DNA of 64,000 nt. Origin: an uncultured Bradyrhizobium sp. (GTDB lineage: Bacteria; Pseudomonadota; Alphaproteobacteria; Rhizobiales; Xanthobacteraceae). Position 1 is the first letter of the stretch. Each line of letters opens with the position of its first letter. Both the position numbers and the translations under genes were made by a program. The DNA is taken from contig NZ_CANSMR010000006.1 in assembly GCF_947648125.1 (NCBI RefSeq), positions 1-64,000 on the forward strand. The letters are read 5' to 3'. The notes beneath the pieces were generated by a model that saw nothing but the letters and a program-made list of their open reading frames with translations, did no database searches and was not told where the DNA came from. This document shows positions 49,002 to 56,403 of the stretch, piece after piece.

Positions 49002-50645
49002 TCAGACAGCTTCGCCCAGCAGAACGTCCCTGACCTCGTCAGAGAACAGCTTCCTGCGGCCGGCCAGCAGCACCCATTCCGGATCGTCGCGATCGGGAAT
49101 GGCGCGCGGCATGCCGTGATCGAGCAGGGCCTGCGCGCAGCCCACCCAATCACCGCCGCTAACCGGTTCGTTGCAGGACGCCCACGACAGGGTGCCGGAC
49201 ACGTTGTCGCCGAAGCCGTGCTGCTCGGTCCAGTCAGCACCGTGCTCGAGCAGGAAGCGTGTCAGCGCGGCATCGCCGCGGAACACCGCATGATTGAGAG
49301 CCGACGCATCCCAATCGCCACCGCGCACCGTGATGGGCCAGCCCAGCTTGACCATCAGCCGCACCGCATCGTCGCCGCCTGCCGCGGCGAGCTCGGGAAG
49401 TAGTCGCAACTGCTGCGGTGAAAGCGAGCCAGGTAGATCGGGACGGCCGGCCTGGATCTGCCGTGCTTCGTCCTCGTTGCCGCTGCTGCACGCCGCGACG
49501 AAGCGCTCATCATCGGCAAGCGTCTCGTCGCCGGTACGCTGCCGCAGCAGCTCGGCGACCTCGGTCAGTCCAAACTGCAAAGCGTAGCGGTAGGCGCTGA
49601 GACCGTTCGGTGTCGTGATGCGCGGGTCTGCGCCGGCGTCGAGCAAGATCGCGATGCAGGTCCGCGAGCGCCGCCGCCGGATCGCCCACATCAGCGGCGA
49701 TCCGCAATCCGTCAACGGCGCGTTGCGGGCCGGCTCGTTCGGATCGCCGCCGTGCCGCAGCAGCAATTCGAGCGCCGCCACGTTCTCGTCGTCGAGCACC
49801 TTGTACATCGCGTTGGTGCCGGTGATCCGCGCGCCGTGCTCGAGCAGCAGGCCTGTGGTCACCGAGCCTTCGAGCGAGTGGTACAGCGATTCATTGTCGT
49901 TCGGATTGGCGCCTGCCTCGAGCAACAGCCTGGTCAGCGCGAGATCGTGGTTGCATCCGGCGGCGCCATACAGCGCTGACAGCGGATTGCTGTCATCGGG
50001 CGCGTCGAGCGATTCGGGTGGCCAGCGGCTGCCGATGTGCTGATCGGGATCGGCGCCGGCCTGCAGTAGCAGGCGCGCGCAGCGATGCAGCCGTGCTTGA
50101 AATTCCGGAATCTGAAGCAGGCTCGAATGCGTCACCGCGACCAGCGGCGGCAGTTTCAACGGACCGCCGGGACGGTTGACCCATGCGGGATCATCGGCTG
50201 CGGCGCGTTTTACCGTCTCCTCGTCGCCAATGGTGCAAGCGAGATAGGGATCGTCGGCCACAAGATCGGGATCCTCGGTGAGCATCCGCACCGCGACGCG
50301 CGGATGGGCGCGATCGGTGGTGCCGTCGACGTCTGCGGCATAGACCAGTTGCAGCCATCGCCGCACGCGATCGTCCCGGCTCTTGCCTGGCGGCAATTGG
50401 GCTTCGACATAGCGCCGCAGGTCCGGCCATGAGGCGAAGCCGAGATCGCGCGCCACGCAGGACTGCGCATCGTGGAGCCGCAGATCAAGCGCTGCGATTT
50501 GCGCGTCGCTGCGTCCGGCCGCAGTCGGCAGTGCCTGTCGGAAGCGTGCGTAAGCCTCGGGGGCCTGCCGCCGGTAAAGGCGAATGAGCTCCTTGGCCTG
50601 CTTCTTCAGATGTTCGAGATTCAATCGCGCGGGCGATCGGTTCAT
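49002..50645 (-). CDS. Ankyrin-repeat protein
   Basis: 547 residues. The N-terminal ~90 residues are a separate helical region (LEHLKKQAKELIRLYRRQ), followed by about eight ankyrin-like units (for example LTRLLLEAGANPNDN, LELLLRHGGDPNEP, AILLDAGADPRITTPNGL, ALTRFLLEHGADWTE). No signal or membrane segment, so it is probably a cytoplasmic protein-protein adaptor. GGAGGT four bases before the ATG is a strong start. Not linked to a secretion system here. Confidence 0.82.
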   Translation of the reverse strand: MNRSPARLNLEHLKKQAKELIRLYRRQAPEAYARFRQALPTAAGRSDAQIAALDLRLHDAQSCVARDLGFASWPDLRRYVEAQLPPGKSRDDRVRRWLQLVYAADVDGTTDRAHPRVAVRMLTEDPDLVADDPYLACTIGDEETVKRAAADDPAWVNRPGGPLKLPPLVAVTHSSLLQIPEFQARLHRCARLLLQAGADPDQHIGSRWPPESLDAPDDSNPLSALYGAAGCNHDLALTRLLLEAGANPNDNESLYHSLEGSVTTGLLLEHGARITGTNAMYKVLDDENVAALELLLRHGGDPNEPARNAPLTDCGSPLMWAIRRRRSRTCIAILLDAGADPRITTPNGLSAYRYALQFGLTEVAELLRQRTGDETLADDERFVAACSSGNEDEARQIQAGRPDLPGSLSPQQLRLLPELAAAGGDDAVRLMVKLGWPITVRGGDWDASALNHAVFRGDAALTRFLLEHGADWTEQHGFGDNVSGTLSWASCNEPVSGGDWVGCAQALLDHGMPRAIPDRDDPEWVLLAGRRKLFSDEVRDVLLGEAV

Positions 50646-50871
50646 GGAAACCTCCGTGCATCAATCGCCGATGGTCCACAAAACCGGCTGCACAAAGGCT
50701 TGGTTCGCCGCATATCAGATGCAAGTGGGTTCAACCCTTCCCGTGGACCCGGGCGCGGCTTGCACCGCAGATGCAAGGATATGAGTGACGTTTGGTTCGG
50801 TCAACCCGCCGGTACGTGATGTCATCTGTGACAATTGGACGTGGCTGCGCCGCTAGCTTATAGGTCGGCGC

Positions 50872-51216
50872 ATGCGATTGAAAACCAGCATATGGGTCGC
50901 GGCGTATCTGCGCCGTTGCCAGACCGAAGGCGTGTTCGGCGCGATCCGCAAGAAGGGCGCGGAGGAAGCCGGCGCCGTGTTCGTCAAGGTGGCGCTGATG
51001 GACGGCAACGCGATGCTGTATGCGCCCGCACCGCAGACGGTCTATGACGACAGCCGTCCGGCAGAGCGGCTGTTCGTGCCGATGGCGCAACAACCGGTGT
51101 CCGAGCCGTCAATCGAGGAGCGATTGACCAAGGAGCTCCGCTTCGATCCCGATGCCTGGATCGTCGAGACCGAAGATCGCGCCGGACGGCACTTTCTCGA
51201 TCTGGCGAAAAGCTAA
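50872..51216 (+). CDS. DUF1491 family protein
   Basis: 114 residues matching the DUF1491 pattern (VAAYLRRCQTEGVFGAIRKK, GAVFVKVALMDGNAMLYAPA, RLTKELRFDPDAWIVETEDR). Small cytoplasmic alphaproteobacterial protein of unknown role. Its stop interlocks with that of the convergent DUF2336 gene (CTAA). Confidence 0.8.
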   Translation: MRLKTSIWVAAYLRRCQTEGVFGAIRKKGAEEAGAVFVKVALMDGNAMLYAPAPQTVYDDSRPAERLFVPMAQQPVSEPSIEERLTKELRFDPDAWIVETEDRAGRHFLDLAKS

Positions 51217-52184
51217 TTACCAGACTTCTGGTTGCGAATGCCGGGCGCGCTGCCGGGCTGCACGACGGGTCGTGTCTGTGACGGCGTCGCGCGCACGCGA
51301 TGGCGCTCGTCGTCATAAAGGGACGAGCGGTACTTGGCACGGGCCACCGCCATGGTCGAGCCGCGCCACGCCGCCAGCATCACCAGCGCGGAGCGCTCGC
51401 TGAGGCGATCGTAGAGCCGCGACAGCCGATAAACATAGTTGACCGACGAGCCGGCTTCCGGATTGAGGAACATCAGGATCCGCTGGAACGCGGCGCTCGA
51501 GACGTCAAGCGCCCGCATCGCGCAGGCGAGCGGCTCGCCGCCGGGATCGTTGGCGACCTCCGCCGAGATCCGCGACGGCAGGATCAGTGCTTCGCCAAGT
51601 TCGAGCGCGAAGTTATCGAGGTCCTCGGCAAACGCCGCCATCTCCAGGATATGGATCGCGCGCGCGGCGCGCGCGGCCGGGATCCGTGCCGCGGCCTTCA
51701 GCGGCGACTCCTGCAGATTGTGCAGGATCTGTGCGCGTTCCTTGGCGCTGGCGGCAAAGAACATGTCGGAGATTTCGGCGGCATCGTTTGGCCGCATCGC
51801 AAGGCTCGCGGCCATCCGCAGCTCTGCCTCGGTCGGAATCCTGGCGGGCAGCATCGACGGTGCGGACGCAGGAACTGGCGCGGCAGCCGCCGTCGGCTGC
51901 TCCGGTCCGGCGCGGCGCAGCCCGAGCTTGTCGATGATCCGGGCCGGCGTCGCCGGATAGATCGCGAGCCGCGCGCGGACGGCGGCGCGGGTCGCATCGT
52001 CGACCTCGTCGATCAGGCGCGACGTCAGCTCGACGAACTGGCGTTCTTCATCGGCGGAGTGTGCGCTCGCCTGCACATACAGGTCGGTCAAGACGCGCAG
52101 CAAAGTGGGGCGGATGTCGACGCCCTCGCGGCGGGAGAGCGTCATCAGCCCATCGAAACCAGGAAATAGCGGAACTGCGCTCAT
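51213..52184 (-). CDS. DUF2336-type protein (second copy)
   Basis: 323 residues, soluble and helical, with the general DUF2336 pattern; it is a diverged relative of the protein at 14574-15680. The C-terminal ~120 residues include a conserved core (MRALDVSSAAFQRILMFLNP, VYRLSRLYDRLSERSALVML). The gene points away from a 256-bp region that carries CtrA-like boxes shared with the next gene. Function not established. Confidence 0.68.
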   Translation of the reverse strand: MSAVPLFPGFDGLMTLSRREGVDIRPTLLRVLTDLYVQASAHSADEERQFVELTSRLIDEVDDATRAAVRARLAIYPATPARIIDKLGLRRAGPEQPTAAAAPVPASAPSMLPARIPTEAELRMAASLAMRPNDAAEISDMFFAASAKERAQILHNLQESPLKAAARIPAARAARAIHILEMAAFAEDLDNFALELGEALILPSRISAEVANDPGGEPLACAMRALDVSSAAFQRILMFLNPEAGSSVNYVYRLSRLYDRLSERSALVMLAAWRGSTMAVARAKYRSSLYDDERHRVRATPSQTRPVVQPGSAPGIRNQKSGN

Positions 52185-52357
52185 CTCGGGCGTACGCGAC
52201 TAGCCAATCAGACTCGGTTTGAAAACCTTCCGAGAGCGAGCCTACGCAGGCTGTTTTAAGACGCAGTTAAGGAAAACAAGCCGTGAAGGCGAACGTTCGA
52301 ATTTGCGCGTGTCCATTAAGGCACAGCGACACATCCGTAACCGTCCGTATCGGCAGT

Positions 52358-52373
52358 TTAAGATGTCGTTAAC
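52358..52373. promoter_or_regulatory. CtrA-type binding box
   Basis: TTAA-GATGTCG-TTAAC is a perfect match to the CtrA consensus TTAA-N7-TTAAC. Further single TTAA half-sites lie at 52267, 52316 and 52385. The region 52185-52440 is the shared promoter of the DUF2336 gene (leftward) and the small protein/lipoprotein pair (rightward). Confidence 0.55.
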
Positions 52374-52440
52374 CATACGCGTTCTTAACTCGGCGTGCGC
52401 GGGGCAAATCATGTCCGTGCGGGGCCAGAGAGAACGGAAC

Positions 52441-52635
52441 ATGGGCACCATCGTTGAGTTTCCGGCGGATGCGGCTGCACGGCGGCCGAGCATGGTCGGT
52501 GCTGCCGGCGAAGGCATGGGGACCGTACTGATCCTTCCCGTCGTGCGGATCGAGCGAACGACGGAGGAGACCGGCGGTGGGCGCGGACCGGAGCAGGGCA
52601 CTGCGCAGGGCCGCCGACGCCGACGCCGCTCCTGA
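52441..52635 (+). CDS. Small conserved hypothetical protein (64 residues)
   Basis: Begins MGTIVEFPADAAARRPSMVG and ends in a basic RRRRRR tail; an in-frame ATG at 52411 is an alternative start. The N-terminal motif recurs, to my recollection, in Bradyrhizobium genomes. It lies 16 bp before the lipoprotein gene, so the pair is probably one transcript. No domain recognised. The polyarginine end might bind nucleic acid, but that is speculation. Confidence 0.5.
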   Translation: MGTIVEFPADAAARRPSMVGAAGEGMGTVLILPVVRIERTTEETGGGRGPEQGTAQGRRRRRRS

Positions 52636-52651
52636 TCGCGGACATCGTGCA

Positions 52652-53419
52652 ATGTCGCAGCTTGCGCAGCGGACCGCCGCTCGGCGGTCACTCCCGGCGC
52701 TGATCCTGCTGTTGGCGGGCGCAGCGCTCGCGGGCTGCAGCGGCGGCGATTTCGGGCGCACCCGCGCCGACTTCCGCAACGACGACATGCATCGCTGGAT
52801 GGGTGCCGAAGCGACCGGCAGCGTCGGCAAGAACGCCTCGCAATTCCAGCTCACCGAACACGAACGTCAGCTGCGCGATCTCGCTTATCAGTTCATCGAG
52901 CCGCCGCTGTCGCGGCCGGCCTGGAAGAGCGTGTATGGCGACTATCAGCCGCTGCCTTCGCCGTGGCGGCAGAAGGTCGTGTTCGATCGCACGGCGTATG
53001 GTCGCAATTTGATCGACGAGCCACATCGCTCGTTCGCCTCGCGCTATTCGCTGCTGATCGACCAGGTCCGCGACGACATCACGCGCTTCGAGCCGTTCTT
53101 CGCCACCGCGATCCAGGTGATCGAACTCGACCGCAAGCGCAATGCCAGCCTCAACATGATCGCCGACGTGTCGCCGCGCGAGCGGGCCGACGCGGTGGCG
53201 CGGATGGAAGAGAACACGCTGATCGTGCAATGGGTCCAGCAGAGCCTGGAGCGGCGGATCTCGTCCTATCGCTGGGCGCTGGAGCGGCTGGTGATCCAGG
53301 CACCTGACGGCATGGCGGCTGACGCCGAACGCCAGATCAACGAACTTGCCCGGCTCACCGCCAATGCACCGCTGGTCTCAGGACCGGCCACGGGCCATGC
53401 CGTCGTGACGAAGGGCTAG
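52652..53419 (+). CDS. Lipoprotein of unknown function
   Basis: About 255 residues from ATG 52652. The signal sequence SLPALILLLAGAALAGCSGG has a clear LAGC lipobox, so the mature protein is lipid-anchored at the new N-terminal Cys. The remainder is predicted largely helical (LTEHERQLRDLAYQFIEPPL, ENTLIVQWVQQSLERRISSY), suggesting a periplasmic coiled structure. No enzyme motif. Its stop interlocks with the convergent LysR gene in CTAG. A longer GTG start at 52577 would overlap the small gene. Confidence 0.72.
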   Translation: MSQLAQRTAARRSLPALILLLAGAALAGCSGGDFGRTRADFRNDDMHRWMGAEATGSVGKNASQFQLTEHERQLRDLAYQFIEPPLSRPAWKSVYGDYQPLPSPWRQKVVFDRTAYGRNLIDEPHRSFASRYSLLIDQVRDDITRFEPFFATAIQVIELDRKRNASLNMIADVSPRERADAVARMEENTLIVQWVQQSLERRISSYRWALERLVIQAPDGMAADAERQINELARLTANAPLVSGPATGHAVVTKG

Positions 53420-54273
53420 GCCCGCTTCGCTTTCCGCGCTGGTTTGACCCCGCGGCTGCTCGCTTGCCGCGGCAGGCTCGCAATGAACTCCTTCAGCGCG
53501 TCGGAGGGCGGGTGAGCCGAGGGGTAGGCGAGGCCGACCTGGCGCGTCACGTCGATCTCGATCGCACGCACCGCCACATCCGGATTGCCGCGCGCCACGC
53601 CTTCGGGAACGATCGCAACGCCGACCCCGGCCGCGACCAGCGCCATCGCCCATTCCTCCGATTCCGCGATCGCCACCGGCTTGCGCGGCGGCGCGGTGCG
53701 TTTGAAGAATTCCTGCTGCTCGCAATGACAGCGATCGATCATCGGAACGCCAGCGAAGTCGGTGGTCCGGAGCGTCTCCTTCAGGGTGAGGGGATGCGAC
53801 GGCGGCAATGCCGCGACGTAGCGCTCGCTCCAGAGCGGGATGAAGTGTTCGCCGGCGTTGATCATGGTCTTTGCGACGATCCGCGCGTCGGCCTTCTCAT
53901 TGGCGCCGACCAGCCGAAGCGCGAGATCGGCGTTGGCCGTCAGCGGCTTCAGCAGCGCGATCGTCCGGGCCTGATCGAGCGTGCGCAACAGGCCAAGCGT
54001 CAGCGCCTGCCTTGTCGCCGGTTTGCGAAACAGGTTTCGCGCCGCGTCCGCCTCGTCGATGATCCTGCGGGCGATGCCGTGAAACTGCGCGGCGGATTCC
54101 GTCGGCGCCATACCCTTCTTGTGCCGGATGAACAGCGTGGTGCCGAGCTCGGCCTCGAGATTGGTGATCGCCGCCGAGATCGACGGCTGCGAGATGAAAC
54201 AGCGCTTCGCCGCAGCGGTCAGGTTGCGCTCGCGGTAGACCGCGGCGAAATAGCGGAGTTCGCGGATATCCAT
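53416..54273 (-). CDS. LysR-type transcriptional regulator
   Basis: 285 residues. The winged helix-turn-helix is residues 1-60 (ELRYFAAVYRERNLTAAAKR, SQPSISAAITNLEAELGTTL), followed by the two-lobe effector domain. The hinge and C-terminal part are normal except for a basic Lys/Arg tail. AGGA seven bases before the ATG supports the start. It is divergent from a metallo-hydrolase gene, its probable target, across 91 bp with a dyad operator. Confidence 0.88.
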   Translation of the reverse strand: MDIRELRYFAAVYRERNLTAAAKRCFISQPSISAAITNLEAELGTTLFIRHKKGMAPTESAAQFHGIARRIIDEADAARNLFRKPATRQALTLGLLRTLDQARTIALLKPLTANADLALRLVGANEKADARIVAKTMINAGEHFIPLWSERYVAALPPSHPLTLKETLRTTDFAGVPMIDRCHCEQQEFFKRTAPPRKPVAIAESEEWAMALVAAGVGVAIVPEGVARGNPDVAVRAIEIDVTRQVGLAYPSAHPPSDALKEFIASLPRQASSRGVKPARKAKRA

Positions 54274-54282
54274 AGGTCTGTC

Positions 54283-54297
54283 CTATCGTATAGATAG
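54283..54297. promoter_or_regulatory. LysR-type operator (T-N11-A dyad)
   Basis: CTATC-GTATA-GATAG is a perfect 5+5 dyad and fits the T-N11-A LysR box. It is flanked symmetrically by a second inverted repeat, CCATAGG (54270-54276) and CCTATGG (54313-54319), the first overlapping the LysR start codon. This would allow autorepression and control of the divergent hydrolase. Confidence 0.6.
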
Positions 54298-54364
54298 AAA
54301 GACAATATTTTACCTATGGAAAGGCGGGTGGCAAGTCTGCGCTGAATTCAGCGGAGGACTGGTC

Positions 54365-55207
54365 ATGCGCATCCACCATCTCAACACCGGCACCATGTGC
54401 CCGATCGGCAAGCGGCTCGTGAACGGCAGCGGCAGCATCTTCCAGCGGGCGCGGATGGTCTGTCACTGCCTGCTGGTCGAGAGCAATGACGGCCTCGTGC
54501 TGGTCGACACCGGCATCGGGCTCGACGACATCGGCGACCCGCCGCGGCTCGGGCGCAAATGGGTCCGGCAGACCACGCCGCGGCTTGATCCGGCCGAGAC
54601 GGCCGTCCGCCAGGTGAAGGCGCTCGGCTTCTCGCCCGATGACGTACGGCATCTGCTGCTGACGCATCTCGATCGCGACCATGCGGGCGGCGTGCCGGAC
54701 TTTCCAAAGGCCAAGGTACATGTCCATCGCAAGGAATTCGACATGGCGGTGACGCATCAGGTCGTGCCGCCGGAAGGACGCTACATCACGGCGCAGTGGA
54801 AGCACGGGCCGGATTGGGCGTTCTACGGCGCCGGCGGCGAGGACTGGTTCGGCTTCAAGGGCGTGCGCGCGCTCGGCGACCGCGAGCCGGACATTCTGAT
54901 GATCCCGCTGCCGGGCCACACGCTCGGCCATTGCGGGATCGCGGTGCGCGACAAGGACAGATGGCTGCTGCACGCCGGCGATGCCTATTTTCACCACGCG
55001 CAGCTCGATGCCCGGCCGCGGATCCCGCTGGTGCTCGGCATGTTCCAGCGCCGCGCCGACATGGATCGCGCGACGCGCATCCAGAACCAGGAGCGGCTGC
55101 GCCAGTTGAAGGCGGCGCATAGCGACAGCGTCACGATCGTCAACAGCCACGATCCCGTCGATTACGAGACTTGCCGTTGCGGCCGCCACGCGCTGGCTGC
55201 GAGCTAG
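54365..55207 (+). CDS. Metallo-beta-lactamase fold hydrolase (AHL-lactonase-like)
   Basis: 280 residues, cytoplasmic. The metal motif reads THLDRDHAGG (His101, Asp103, Asp105, His106), so the second His of HxHxDH is Asp. The later LPGHTLGHCG and HAGDAYFHH motifs supply the other ligands, and HDPVDY near the C-terminus resembles the lactonase group. Substrate may be a lactone or thioester; quorum quenching is possible but not shown. GGAGG seven bases before the ATG. Divergent from its likely LysR regulator. Confidence 0.8.
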   Translation: MRIHHLNTGTMCPIGKRLVNGSGSIFQRARMVCHCLLVESNDGLVLVDTGIGLDDIGDPPRLGRKWVRQTTPRLDPAETAVRQVKALGFSPDDVRHLLLTHLDRDHAGGVPDFPKAKVHVHRKEFDMAVTHQVVPPEGRYITAQWKHGPDWAFYGAGGEDWFGFKGVRALGDREPDILMIPLPGHTLGHCGIAVRDKDRWLLHAGDAYFHHAQLDARPRIPLVLGMFQRRADMDRATRIQNQERLRQLKAAHSDSVTIVNSHDPVDYETCRCGRHALAAS

Positions 55208-55827
55208 CGCTTGTTGCGCGCCGCGGGCGGCGGGGCGGGAGCGGGGAGCGGTGGCGGCGCTTCCTGCTTGGCTGCGACCGGCTCGGCCTGCAGCTTGCAG
55301 GACGAGGCCGCGAGCGAGGCCTGTGCCTGCGGCATCAGGCCGGGCTCCGGCGCCAGCGCCTTCAGCAGGATCAGGCCGGTCGAGGTCGGCGAGTCGATGA
55401 TCAGCCGGTCGGCGGCGGTGACTTCCTCGTCCTCGGGCAGCTCGTTGTGCTGCGCTTCCGTCATCAGATCGAGCTCGATCACCTTCTTGCCGGCGGAGCG
55501 GTCGTTGATCGCGTAATAGGCGACCTCGTTGCGGGTGTAGAACGACACCGACGTGTAGGCCTGGCTGACCGGCACGGTGAGCTTGAGTGGCCCGGAGGAG
55601 AGATCGTAGCGGCAGATCGCCACCGCGAAGGCCGGATCCATCAGCGGCATCGGCGAGTTGCTCGGGTCGGCCAGCGGCAGCTGCGTCACCTCGTTGAGCT
55701 TGGTCATCGGCGTCAGCCGCGAATAGGCGTCCTGCGAGGCGATGCGCGGCAGCGCCAGCACGCTGACGAGATGCACCACGCCGCCGAGCAGCACGCCTGC
55801 GAGGATTGTGAACAGCACGCGGATCAT
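55204..55827 (-). CDS. DUF1254-type single-TM protein
   Basis: 207 residues. One N-terminal membrane segment (about 4-25, FTILAGVLLGGVVHLVSVLA), then a periplasmic domain with the pattern of a shortened DUF1254 (DPAFAVAICRYDLSSGPLKL, AYTSVSFYTRNEVAYYAIND) and a Pro-rich tail. DUF1254 and DUF1214 are usually two halves of one protein; here they are encoded by separate, overlapping genes (4 bp). Its stop interlocks with the convergent hydrolase gene in CTAG. Role unknown. Confidence 0.7.
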   Translation of the reverse strand: MIRVLFTILAGVLLGGVVHLVSVLALPRIASQDAYSRLTPMTKLNEVTQLPLADPSNSPMPLMDPAFAVAICRYDLSSGPLKLTVPVSQAYTSVSFYTRNEVAYYAINDRSAGKKVIELDLMTEAQHNELPEDEEVTAADRLIIDSPTSTGLILLKALAPEPGLMPQAQASLAASSCKLQAEPVAAKQEAPPPLPAPAPPPAARNKR

Positions 55828-56402
55828 GGGCAGCCCGTCGTTGCGATCGAGGGCATCGGCGCGTCGCGCTGGGTGCGGGTCGCGACCCCGACCGGCGTGT
55901 CGTAGAGGCGCAGCATCAGCGCGTAGCGCTCGATGCCGCCGGTCGGCAGCCAGTTGCCGGCGCGCGAGCGCGAGGCGATGTGGATCTCGAACGTGCCGTC
56001 GGAGGCGCGCATGATCTCCTGGCTGGTGAAGCCGTAGCGCTGCAGCGAATTCGCGACGAGGTGGCCCTTGCGGTCGAACAGCGTCAGCGTCCAGAACCGC
56101 GCCGCCGGCGTCACGCCGCTGACCACGATATCGCAGCGGCCGTCGAGCGGCTTGTTCTTGTCGTCGGTAGTTGCCGAGAACGCGATGCCGTCGCCGGTGC
56201 CGATCGGCAGCTCGCCGCTGCGCGCGATGGTGGCGCGCGAATAGGGGTCGACGTCGGAGGTGCCGTTCTTCGGCCGCGCGGTCCAGGCGCCGATCTTCAG
56301 CGTGCCGAGATCGGTGCCGCGCGTCGCCGTCGCGTAGGTCAGGCCGAGGCCAACGGCCGTGGCGATGACGAGTGCCAGCAAGGTGGTGAGGAGGAGCCGC
56401 AC
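55824..56402 (-). CDS. DUF1214-type single-TM protein
   Basis: 192 residues from GTG 56402, one base after the PBP1a stop, which indicates coupled translation. A membrane segment (about 2-22, LLLTTLLALVIATAVGLGLT) is followed by a DUF1214 domain (FWTLTLFDRKGHLVANSLQR, GNWLPTGGIERYALMLRLYD). The domain occurs with DUF1254 in envelope proteins of unknown activity. The operon PBP1a-DUF1214-DUF1254 suggests a periplasmic or cell-wall related role. Confidence 0.78.
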   Translation of the reverse strand: MRLLLTTLLALVIATAVGLGLTYATATRGTDLGTLKIGAWTARPKNGTSDVDPYSRATIARSGELPIGTGDGIAFSATTDDKNKPLDGRCDIVVSGVTPAARFWTLTLFDRKGHLVANSLQRYGFTSQEIMRASDGTFEIHIASRSRAGNWLPTGGIERYALMLRLYDTPVGVATRTQRDAPMPSIATTGCP

Positions 56403-56403
56403 G

